From Lentisphaerota bacterium (GTDB lineage: Bacteria; Verrucomicrobiota; Lentisphaeria; Oligosphaerales; Oligosphaeraceae): a stretch of DNA of 6,699 nt. Positions within the stretch are counted from its first letter, which is position 1, and the number at the start of each line of letters is the position of its first letter. Of this stretch, positions 1 to 5,452 are shown piece after piece. Position numbers and translations under genes: made by a program. Under the pieces are notes generated by a model. The model had not been told where the DNA came from. It did no database searches and saw only the letters and a list, made by a program, of their open reading frames with translations. The DNA lies in contig JAAZKQ010000472.1 in assembly GCA_012799755.1 (NCBI GenBank), forward strand, positions 1-6,699. Reading direction: 5' to 3'.

Positions 1-1
1 A

Positions 2-16
2 GCGCCTACGGCGCAA
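2..16. repeat. GC-rich hairpin at left edge, partial repeat
   Basis: The first bases form GCGCC-TAC-GGCGC followed by AA, a 5-bp hairpin. The same 15-base pattern (GCGCC, two variable bases, CGGCGCAA) ends the window at 6685-6699. This is probably the end of an interspersed repeat that continues outside the window. No function can be assigned. Confidence 0.3.
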
Positions 17-17
17 C

Positions 18-44
18 ATGGACATTATGGACATGATGGACGAC
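18..44 (-). repeat. 9-base-period array, ATGGAC units (inverted)
   Basis: ATGGAC occurs at 18, 27 and 36, exactly nine bases apart, with variable 3-base spacers (ATT, ATG, GAC). It is the reverse complement of the GTCCAT array at 63-98 and has the same period. A transcript across both could fold into a long hairpin of 6-bp segments separated by 3-base internal loops. No coding frame with a start and ribosome-binding site uses it. Confidence 0.7.
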
Positions 45-62
45 AACTCCTGCTCGCTTGCC

Positions 63-98
63 GTCCATACTGTCCATACTGTCCATACTGTCCATAGT
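63..98 (+). repeat. 9-base-period array, GTCCAT units
   Basis: Four GTCCAT units start at 63, 72, 81 and 90. The first three are the identical 9-mer GTCCATACT. The array leads directly into the 35-base element at 99-133. Related arrays lie at 668-705 and 5203-5228, always on the same strand and always between genes, which points to an interspersed repeat family of this genome. Confidence 0.75.
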
Positions 99-133
99 AG
101 CTTGCGGGAACAACAATTATCAATCGGTGACCG
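99..133 (+). repeat. 35-base interspersed element, copy 1
   Basis: This block begins AGCTTGCGGGAACAACAAT and ends GGTGACCG. It matches 5230-5264 at 32 of 35 positions. In both places it follows a GTCCAT array by one or a few bases and lies upstream of a plus-strand gene. Its last 20 bases (114-133) recur exactly, inverted, at 6570-6589. It could form a hairpin (104-111 with 127-134) with tandem G·A mismatches in the stem. Its role is unknown. Confidence 0.7.
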
Positions 134-168
134 CTTATATTTTTTCTAGGAAATGGGCTTGTATTTCA

Positions 169-196
169 TTGCAGGCCGTGCTTTTGGGGCTATATT
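169..196 (+). promoter_or_regulatory. Probable sigma-70-type promoter of rpmA
   Basis: TTGCAG (169-174) and TATATT (191-196) are separated by 16 bases, close to a housekeeping promoter. Transcription would start near 203 and give a leader of about 70 bases before rpmA. The spacing and both boxes resemble those of the proposed hyd operon promoter on the other strand (5095-5122). Prediction is from sequence only. Confidence 0.45.
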
Positions 197-273
197 TAAC
201 GGTCTTTGTTGATAAGTCGTGCCCTTAAGACAAGGCATAGTCATCATATACGAAGGTCGAATGGAGGTTTATC

Positions 274-540
274 ATGGCACATAAAAAGGGTCAATCCTCA
301 AGCCGTAACGGTCGTGACAGCAATCCGAAATACCGCGGCGTGAAGGCCTACGGCGGCCAGAGTGTCCGTGCCGGCAGCATTATCGTTCGCCAGTGCGGCA
401 CCGTCTTCCACCCGGGCAAGAACGTCGGCCTCGGTCGCGATTACACGCTGTTCGCGCTGTGTGACGGCGTGGTCGAATTTGGCAAGACCAACCGCAAGGT
501 TAACGTCCTGCCCGTCGTAGACGCCGCAACTGCGGGCTGA
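274..540 (+). CDS. rpmA: 50S ribosomal protein L27 (bL27)
   Basis: Structural protein of the large ribosomal subunit whose flexible N-terminus reaches toward the peptidyl-transferase centre and helps place the tRNA ends. The 88-residue protein has the family hallmarks: basic N-terminus MAHKKGQSSSRNGRDS, then GSIIVRQ (34-40), GT-x-FHPGKNVG (42-52) and GRDYTLFAL (54-62). The usual length is about 85-95. It starts directly with MAH, so it lacks the cleaved N-terminal extension known from Firmicutes. A GGAGG at 263-267, six bases before the ATG, fixes the start. Cysteine 41 sits where most families have arginine in the RQRGT motif. The usual partner rplU is not immediately upstream: the 273 bases before it hold repeats and a promoter. 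It is followed by its own terminator, so it looks like a single-gene unit convergent with the hyd operon. Confidence 0.97.
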   Translation: MAHKKGQSSSRNGRDSNPKYRGVKAYGGQSVRAGSIIVRQCGTVFHPGKNVGLGRDYTLFALCDGVVEFGKTNRKVNVLPVVDAATAG

Positions 541-573
541 AAAACGCGTCAAAACGCCCGGCTACAGACATAC

Positions 574-612
574 AAGCCCCCTGGATTCAGTTAACGGTCC
601 AGGGGGCTTTTT
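574..612 (+). terminator. Intrinsic terminator of rpmA
   Basis: A perfect 12-bp stem (574-585 with 598-609, centred on AGCCCCCTGG/CCAGGGGGCT) encloses a 12-base loop and runs into TTTTT (608-612). It lies 34 bases after the rpmA stop. On the minus strand the following sequence is only weakly T-rich (TTGTATG), so it may stop hyd operon transcripts less efficiently. No better hydF terminator is visible. Confidence 0.92.
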
Positions 613-667
613 GTGTTTGTGCAAGGGCCAGGGACATAGGGCAGACGGTTTGCTCAATGGCCGGCTG

Positions 668-705
668 GTCCATGACTGCCTGTCCATGGCGTCCATCTCG
701 TCCAA
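668..705 (+). repeat. 9-base-period array, GTCCAT units
   Basis: GTCCAT occurs at 668, 682 and 691, with a partial unit (GTCCAA) at 700. The last three are nine bases apart with spacers GGC and CTC; the first is offset by 14. The array fills the space just beyond the hydF stop codon in the convergent rpmA/hydF gap. It is not followed by a clear copy of the 35-base element, although AACAAT directly after it echoes that element's interior. Confidence 0.6.
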
Positions 706-708
706 CAA

Positions 709-1896
709 TCAGGTCAGCGGCTTGATGGCACGTTGCAGGATGCCGTTGACCTGCGCGATAAAGAGCCCGTAGTTGGTCATGGGCACCCCTTGATCGGCGG
801 CGCATTGATAGCGGTAACGCACTTCCCGTTCGTTGAGCATGCAGGCGCCGCAGTGGATGATCACCTTGTAGGGACTGAGGTCATCTGGAAATTGCGTGCC
901 TGAGCTGGTGTCAATGACGACCTGCTTGCCGCTGAACTGTTTGAGCCAGCGCGGGATTTTGACGGTGCCGATGTCGTCGCATTGGCGGTGGTGGGTGCAG
1001 CCTTCGGCGATAAGGATGCGGTCGCCGTCAGCAAGGGTGGCGATGGCCTTGACGGCGGCGATGGCGGCAGGGAGAACGCCCTTGTAACGCGCGAAGAGGA
1101 TGGAAAAGGACGTGAGGGGAATATCCTCCGGCACGGCGGCGCCGACTTCAGCGAAAGCCTGGCTGTCGGTAATGACCAGGCGGATGTCGCGACCGTAGCG
1201 GCGAATGAGGTCAGGCAGCGCGGGCGGCTGGCAGGCCATGACGACCGCGTCGGCATCAAGGATGTCACGCATGACCTGCTGTTGCGGCAGGATCAGCCGG
1301 CCTTTGGGCGCAGAGGAATCCACCGGAATCACCAGCAGTACCAAGTCCTGTGGCCGCAGCAAGTCGGCGACCAGCGGCGCGGCGGCGCGTTCCTGTTTAT
1401 GCATGGTCGCGAGGAGTTCTTTCAATGCGTGGATATTTTCACCGCTGCGGGCGCTGACGGCGATGCCGGGGACGCCGGCGACCGTTTCAGCCGGTGCCGG
1501 CGCCAGATCGCACTTGTTGAAGACAAGGACGGCCGGGATGTCCTTGGCTTGGAAGAGCGCAAGCAGTTCCCGGTCGTCGCGGTTGAGTCCTTCGCCAGCG
1601 TCAACGACCAGTACGGCCAAATCGCTTTTGTTGATGACCTGGCGGGTCTTGCTGAGGCGCAGGGCGCCAAGCTCGCTGTCATCGTCGGTGCCGGCGGTGT
1701 CAATAAGCACGATGGGGCCGATGGGCAGGATTTCCATGGTCTTGAAAACAGGGTCCGTGGTGGTGCCTTTGACCGCCGAGACGATGGCGAGGTCCTGGCC
1801 GGTGATCGCATTGATCAGGCTGGACTTGCCGGCATTGCGGCGCCCGAAGATGCCGATGTGCAGGCGATTGGCGAGGGGCGTGTCATTCATTCCCAT
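709..1896 (-). CDS. hydF: [FeFe]-hydrogenase maturation GTPase HydF
   Basis: Cytoplasmic scaffold that receives the products of HydE and HydG, holds the 2Fe subcluster precursor and transfers it to apo-HydA. The 395-residue protein has an N-terminal TrmE/Era-like GTPase domain: P-loop GRRNAGKSS (18-26), switch-I KGTTTDP (43-49), DTAG (66-69), NKCD (127-130) and SAR (148-150). A dimerisation region follows, then the C-terminal metal-binding domain with Cys300 and His302 (CTH) and His348-Cys349-x-x-Cys352 (HCGAC). This is the CxH...HCxxC pattern typical of HydF [4Fe-4S] ligands. The length is normal for the family (about 400). The ATG at 1896 is preceded by GGAGG six bases upstream, which favours it over Met3. 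It is the last gene of the operon, 70 bases after hydG. Nothing looks truncated. Confidence 0.97.
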   Translation of the reverse strand: MGMNDTPLANRLHIGIFGRRNAGKSSLINAITGQDLAIVSAVKGTTTDPVFKTMEILPIGPIVLIDTAGTDDDSELGALRLSKTRQVINKSDLAVLVVDAGEGLNRDDRELLALFQAKDIPAVLVFNKCDLAPAPAETVAGVPGIAVSARSGENIHALKELLATMHKQERAAAPLVADLLRPQDLVLLVIPVDSSAPKGRLILPQQQVMRDILDADAVVMACQPPALPDLIRRYGRDIRLVITDSQAFAEVGAAVPEDIPLTSFSILFARYKGVLPAAIAAVKAIATLADGDRILIAEGCTHHRQCDDIGTVKIPRWLKQFSGKQVVIDTSSGTQFPDDLSPYKVIIHCGACMLNEREVRYRYQCAADQGVPMTNYGLFIAQVNGILQRAIKPLT

Positions 1897-1966
1897 GGGG
1901 GGCCTCCGGAGATATTGCCTGTCAGTGATGTTGGTCTATGAGCTCGTGTTGTGTTTCGCTGCGGGG

Positions 1967-3385
1967 TCAGAAGCGGAAGTCGCGCTGACCGGCGTCAATG
2001 GCGACCAGATTGCGCTTGGCGATGTCGCGGACCTTTTCCCGCGGGATCTTCTCGATTTCCCTGGCGATGAGTTCTTCGCCAATGCGGCGGGTTTCAGGCG
2101 ACGCGTAGTCCATAAGGTATTCTTTGAGAGTCATGAGCGCGTTGGGGTGGCAGCAGTTGAGTATCTGGCCGCTCTTGCACAGTGACATGAAGCGGTCGCC
2201 TGTACGGCCTTCGCGATAGCAGGCGGTACAGAAACTGGGGATGTAGCCCATGCCCATAAGCCAGCGGACGATTTCGTCGAGGCTGCGGCGGTCGCTGAGT
2301 TCAAATTGTTCGGATTGGGCGTCTTCGGGTTCGGGGTCTGCGTAGCCGCCGACGCTGGTGCGGGAAGCGCCGCTGATTTGCGAGACGCCCAGGTGCAGCA
2401 CGCGCTCACGGCAGGACTCGCTTTCGCGGGTCGAGATGATGATGCCCGTGTAGGGCACGGCGAGGCGGATGCAGGCGACGATCTTGGCAAAGGTGTCTTC
2501 GTCAATGCCATTGTCGAAGCTGCTGGGGTCAATATCGGCTGCGGGTTTGATGCGCGGGACACTGATGGTGTGCGGCCCGACGCCCATGGCGGCTTCGAGG
2601 TGTTCCGCATGCATGAGCAAACCGGCGTATTCGTAGCGGTAGCGTTCCAGGCCGAAGAGCACGCCGAGGCCGACGTCGTCAATGCCGCCTTGCATGGCGC
2701 GGTCCATAGCCTCAGTGTGCCACTTGTAGTCGTGCTTGGGGCCGGTGTGGTGGAGTTTTTCGTAACTGTCTTTGTGGTAGGTTTCCTGGAAGAGAATGTA
2801 GGTGCCGATGCCGGCGTCCTTAAGCTTGCGGTAGTCTTCGACGGTGGTGGCCGCGATATTGACATTGACGCGGCGGATGACGTCATTTTTGTGCTTGACG
2901 TCGTAAATAGTCTTGATGCTTTCGAGGATGTATTCCAGCGGGTTGTTGATGGGGTCTTCGCCGGCTTCAATGGCAAGGCGTTTATGGCCCATATCCTGGA
3001 GGGCGATGACCTCGCGGCGGATCTCGTCCTGGCTGAGTTTGATGCGGGGTATCTGTTTGTTCTTCAGGTGATAGGGACAGTACAGGCAGCCATTGACACA
3101 ATAGTTGGACAGGTACAGCGGCGCGAACATGACGATGCGATTGCCGTAAATGTCTTTCTTGATCTGCTCGGCCAAGGCGTAGATTTTCTGGTTGCGGTCT
3201 TCAAGGTTGCATGCCAGCAGGACAGATGCTTCGCGGTGACCGAGGCCCTTGCGCAGCTCGGCTTTGGCAATGATGGCGTCAATCAGTTCGGCATTGGCGG
3301 CGTTGGCGTCCGCGTAGGCGAGGGTGTCCATGATTTCATCGTGGTTGATGAAATCTTCGGCATGGGGTGATTTGGGATCGTACAT
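1967..3385 (-). CDS. hydG: [FeFe]-hydrogenase maturase HydG (radical-SAM tyrosine lyase)
   Basis: Radical-SAM enzyme that cleaves tyrosine to p-cresol and dehydroglycine, yielding the CO and CN- ligands of the H-cluster on an Fe(CO)2(CN) synthon. The 472-residue protein has the SAM-cluster motif CVNGCLYC (Cys96, Cys100, Cys103) just after the first barrel strand. The HydG-specific C-terminal auxiliary-cluster motif Cys386-x2-Cys389-x22-Cys412 is in CTACYREGRTGDRFMSLC and NCC. This second cluster distinguishes HydG from its relative ThiH (tyrosine lyase of thiamine synthesis). The reading frame stays open upstream to 3682, but that part overlaps hydE and has no family resemblance. The ATG at 3385 begins MYDPKSPHAEDFINHDEI, typical of HydG, and is preceded by GAAAGGA with an 8-base gap. 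It lies 91 bases after hydE and 70 before hydF. Confidence 0.97.
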   Translation of the reverse strand: MYDPKSPHAEDFINHDEIMDTLAYADANAANAELIDAIIAKAELRKGLGHREASVLLACNLEDRNQKIYALAEQIKKDIYGNRIVMFAPLYLSNYCVNGCLYCPYHLKNKQIPRIKLSQDEIRREVIALQDMGHKRLAIEAGEDPINNPLEYILESIKTIYDVKHKNDVIRRVNVNIAATTVEDYRKLKDAGIGTYILFQETYHKDSYEKLHHTGPKHDYKWHTEAMDRAMQGGIDDVGLGVLFGLERYRYEYAGLLMHAEHLEAAMGVGPHTISVPRIKPAADIDPSSFDNGIDEDTFAKIVACIRLAVPYTGIIISTRESESCRERVLHLGVSQISGASRTSVGGYADPEPEDAQSEQFELSDRRSLDEIVRWLMGMGYIPSFCTACYREGRTGDRFMSLCKSGQILNCCHPNALMTLKEYLMDYASPETRRIGEELIAREIEKIPREKVRDIAKRNLVAIDAGQRDFRF

Positions 3386-3476
3386 GGTGCTTTTCCTTTC
3401 TTTGAGAGGTGACTGATAATGACATGAACAAAAGCTTGTTGCTGGTAGAACAGATTGGACTCGTGGTTGCTTGTTG

Positions 3477-4541
3477 TCAGTTTTGCATGGGCGGCTGGTC
3501 ACCCCGGGCGACGACGATCTCGTAACCGGCTTCGGCCAGGCTTTGACGCAGGATTTCCAGCCCCTCGGCGGCCTCGCTGCCGGAGGCGAGTTTGTTATCG
3601 TAAAGGAGGTACTTGTCGCGAACATCGGCTGGTGAGAGGTTGGGCATGACCACATTGGCGCCGGCTCGCATGCCCTTGACATGGCCTTGCGGGTCCATGG
3701 TGCCCAGCGCGGTGGTGGCCGGCAGGAGCACGTTGGGCAGCATGATGCGGAGGAGACTGAGCAGAATCAATGTGAGGCTGACGCTGCCGGCCGGTTCCTG
3801 GGCGTAACGCGTGGCGTGCTGGGGAATGAATGGGCCGATGCCGACCATCGCCGGTCGGAAATCGCCCAGAAACACCAAGTCTTCGGCGATGTGCGCCAGC
3901 GTCTGGCCGGGGGCGCCGACCATGAAGCCGGCGCCGGCCTGGAAGCCGATGGCTTGCAGATTGCGCAGACAGTCCAAGCGCGTCGCCAAGCGCTGCTGCT
4001 CGGGGTGCAGGGACGCATAGAGCTGGGGATTGACCGTTTCATGCCGCAACAGATAGCGGTCGGCGCCGGCGGCAAACAGCCGCTCATAGCTTGCGCGGCT
4101 GCGCTCGCCCATTGACAGTGTGATCGCCGTATCGGGGTAACGCTCACGGATGGTGGCGACAAGAGCGGCCAGGCGTCCGTCATTGAACCAGGCATCTTCG
4201 CCGCCCTGGAGCACGAAGGTGCGGAAGCCGAGCTCGTGACCGAGCCGGCAGCAGTCGAGAATCTGTTCCGGCGTGAGGCGGTAACGGCTGATCTCGCCGT
4301 TGCTTTTGCGGATGCCGCAGTAGTAGCAATCGTTGCGGCAGTAATTGCTTAGCTCAATCAGGCCGCGAATGAATACCGTGCGGCCAAAATAGCGCTCGCG
4401 GATGGCGTGGGCACAGCTGCGGATTTTCTCCGCAAAGGCCGGGCTGTTTTGGGCCTCAACCAGGATACTCAGCCATTGCTGCCGGCTGAGGCGGCCCTGC
4501 GCGCGCAATTCGTCGAGATATGTGCTGCTCATCAAAGCCAT
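3477..4541 (-). CDS. hydE: [FeFe]-hydrogenase maturase HydE (radical SAM)
   Basis: Radical-SAM enzyme that acts on the HydG-made Fe(CO)2(CN)cysteine synthon on the way to the 2Fe subcluster. The 354-residue protein has the SAM-cluster motif CRNDCYYC (Cys68, Cys72, Cys75) within LSNYCRNDCYYCGIRKSN, then the downstream LQGGED (111-116), GERS (145-148) and RHETVNP (166-172) segments expected in HydE. The length matches the family (about 350). There is no cysteine after residue 191, so the optional C-terminal second Fe-S cluster found in some HydE (for example Thermotoga) is absent. That cluster is known to be dispensable and variable. The ATG at 4541 lies three bases after the TM1266-like stop. 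Its AGGA (4552-4549) is inside the last codons of that gene, so translation is probably coupled. Confidence 0.96.
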   Translation of the reverse strand: MALMSSTYLDELRAQGRLSRQQWLSILVEAQNSPAFAEKIRSCAHAIRERYFGRTVFIRGLIELSNYCRNDCYYCGIRKSNGEISRYRLTPEQILDCCRLGHELGFRTFVLQGGEDAWFNDGRLAALVATIRERYPDTAITLSMGERSRASYERLFAAGADRYLLRHETVNPQLYASLHPEQQRLATRLDCLRNLQAIGFQAGAGFMVGAPGQTLAHIAEDLVFLGDFRPAMVGIGPFIPQHATRYAQEPAGSVSLTLILLSLLRIMLPNVLLPATTALGTMDPQGHVKGMRAGANVVMPNLSPADVRDKYLLYDNKLASGSEAAEGLEILRQSLAEAGYEIVVARGDQPPMQN

Positions 4542-4544
4542 GAA

Positions 4545-4799
4545 CTATTCCTGTGGAAGTTTGGCATAAATGGTTTTGGAACTGACGCCGGGAATCATGC
4601 CGAGCTTGCCGGCCAGGGCACTGATGACATCTGCCGGGGCGTCAATGGCAATGCTGATGATGGACACGCCGCGCTGGGGGTAGGGCAGTCCCATGCGGCC
4701 GATGATGTACTCGCCATGGCTGTGCAGGAGGGCGTTAAGGGGCTCTACGGCGTCTTTGTTTTCAACAACAATGCCGATGAGGGCGACGCGTTTGTTCAT
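4545..4799 (-). CDS. TM1266-type iron-only hydrogenase system regulator (ACT-like)
   Basis: Small 84-residue protein with the ACT/NikR-C-like beta-alpha-beta pattern of the family founded on Thermotoga TM1266, which often lies next to hydEFG genes. Recognisable parts are the first strand RVALIGIVVE (4-13), the helix DAVEPLNALLHSHGEYIIGRM interrupted near residue 30, the conserved GRMGLPYP (34-41), the strand GVSIISIAIDA (44-54) and a C-terminal helix and strand ending in KTIYAKLPQE. There is no separate DNA-binding domain. The family is called a regulator on context and fold; its ligand and target are unknown. It is the first gene of the hyd operon, overlapped at its end by the hydE ribosome-binding site. 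AGGA eight bases before the ATG supports the start. It could sense a small molecule or metal linked to maturation, but this is inference. Confidence 0.88.
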   Translation of the reverse strand: MNKRVALIGIVVENKDAVEPLNALLHSHGEYIIGRMGLPYPQRGVSIISIAIDAPADVISALAGKLGMIPGVSSKTIYAKLPQE

Positions 4800-4841
4800 G
4801 GCGTAGGTCCTGTGCTTGGTGGCAGAAATCTGTATAAAGAC

Positions 4842-4876
4842 AAAAAAGGCACTTTCCGGGTAAGGGAAAGTGCCTT
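4842..4876 (-). terminator. Intrinsic terminator in the hyd operon leader
   Basis: On the minus strand a perfect 12-bp stem (AAGGCACTTTCC with GGAAAGTGCCTT) encloses the 7-base loop CTTACCC and is followed by TTTTTT. It ends about 42 bases before the first operon ATG (4799), in the direction of the operon. No minus-strand gene lies upstream for it to terminate. It must therefore end a small RNA or attenuate the operon. Confidence 0.88.
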
Positions 4877-5088
4877 GACAGCTCCAGCGGAAGACGGCGG
4901 CGGTAGCGCCGGCCGGGTTTGCCGGAACGGCCCGTCCTTGCTTCGTTTGGGTGAAGTTTGGGCGTGTCGTCTTGATCTTGTCTGGCTGCTTGCCTTACCC
5001 TCAGAACGGATCTTCGGGATCAGTGCAGGTCGCGATTGCGGTGATGCGCCGTCAGCGCCCGCCAAGCGGAGCTTCCGGTTTATCACGA
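4842..5088 (-). promoter_or_regulatory. Putative structured leader (attenuator) or small RNA upstream of hyd operon
   Basis: Between a promoter-like site (5095-5122) and the terminator lie about 210 bases without a credible gene. The minus-strand transcript could form several local hairpins. Examples are GATC-CCGAA-GATC (5021-5009), GCCG-TTC-CGGC, CTTC-N8-GAAG, and a possible closing stem AGCTCC (near 5070) with GGAGCT (near 4880). The block GGGTAAGG (5000-4993) is exactly complementary to the terminator loop plus one stem base (4865-4858). The layout fits a riboswitch-style attenuator for hydrogenase maturation, or an independent RNA of about 240 bases. I recognise no known riboswitch class and see no hallmarks of tmRNA, RNase P RNA or SRP RNA; 6S RNA cannot be excluded. 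Confidence 0.45.
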
Positions 5089-5094
5089 ATCATT

Positions 5095-5122
5095 ACTATA
5101 TAGCTGCAAGGTAGAGATGCAA
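5095..5122 (-). promoter_or_regulatory. Probable promoter of the hyd leader/operon
   Basis: On the minus strand TTGCAT (5122-5117) and TATAGT (5100-5095) are separated by 16 bases, a reasonable sigma-70 arrangement. Transcription would begin near 5088, about 290 bases before the first hyd ATG. The rpmA promoter candidate has the same 16-base spacing and a TTGCA start. A weaker TATACA lies at 4836-4831, after the terminator, but has no good -35 partner. Confidence 0.45.
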
Positions 5123-5202
5123 AGTCCGCAGTACGGTCGGAAAATAGGCGCTATCTTGGTGAAAGTAGACAAGACAGACAGCCGTGGACAACATGCGCCA
5201 TC

Positions 5203-5228
5203 GTCCATAGCGTCCATACTGTCTATAG
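5203..5228 (+). repeat. 9-base-period array, GTCCAT units
   Basis: GTCCAT at 5203 and 5212 and the variant GTCTAT at 5221 are nine bases apart with spacers AGC and ACT. As in the left intergenic region, the array runs almost directly into a copy of the 35-base element. A GTGGAC at 5184-5189 may be the residue of a facing inverted unit like those at 18-44. Confidence 0.65.
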
Positions 5229-5229
5229 C

Positions 5230-5264
5230 AGCTTGCGGGAACAACAATGATCAACGGGTGACCG
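5230..5264 (+). repeat. 35-base interspersed element, copy 2
   Basis: This block is identical to 99-133 except at three positions in its second half (for example ATGATCAACGGG instead of ATTATCAATCGG). The possible hairpin with tandem G·A mismatches is kept (5235-5242 with 5258-5265, one G·U). It lies in the divergent region between the hyd operon promoter and the esterase gene. Confidence 0.7.
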
Positions 5265-5452
5265 TTACACTGGCCAATTGCTTCCCGTTGGTGTAATGGG
5301 CGGGTGTGAGCTTGCAGGAGCTGATTCCCTGGGTATGGTAGACGCCGCACGAGCGGGTTCCAGGCAAGTTTCGCCTGTTGTAATCGCTTTCACCATGTGC
5401 TTTAAGGGCATTGTTTCCGACAGAACGAACGCGGACAAAAGGAGAATGAATC
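5265..5452 (+). other. Upstream region of the esterase gene
   Basis: Noncoding stretch before the CE7 gene. I see no convincing promoter; GTTGTAATC near 5378-5386 is a weak -10-like candidate without a clear -35. AGGC-N7-GCCT near 5362-5376 could make a small hairpin. The one clear signal is the ribosome-binding site AAAAGGAG (5437-5444), eight bases before the ATG. Confidence 0.4.

Noticed and set aside
63..98. CRISPR array
   Set aside because: The unit is only nine bases with 3-base variable parts; there are no spacers of 25-40 bases and no cas genes.
982..1941. Long plus-strand frames opposite hydF (and similar ones opposite hydG, hydE and the esterase)
   Set aside because: They are antisense to clearly conserved genes, Gly/Asp/Ala-rich as expected from mirror frames of GC-rich codons, and lack family resemblance.
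3386..3682. N-terminal extension of the hydG reading frame by 99 residues
   Set aside because: It overlaps the end of hydE, has no HydG-like sequence, and the ATG at 3385 has a good ribosome-binding site and the family's normal N-terminus.
4796..5086. Minus-strand open frame of 96 codons across the hyd leader
   Set aside because: Low-complexity Ser/Pro/Arg-rich protein with no recognisable domain; it crosses the terminator and the TM1266-like start. A noncoding leader fits better.
4842..5088. Known RNA classes in the hyd leader (TPP, cobalamin, SAM or FMN riboswitch; tmRNA; RNase P; SRP RNA)
   Set aside because: Fragments such as CACUG and AAGCAGCCAGAC faintly recall cobalamin or SRP motifs, but the conserved cores and their order are absent.
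5338..5357. Match of GTAGACGCCGCA to the 3' end of rpmA, suggesting an rpmA remnant
   Set aside because: Only 12 identical bases plus a GCGGG; the surrounding sequence does not align and no L27-like residues can be translated.
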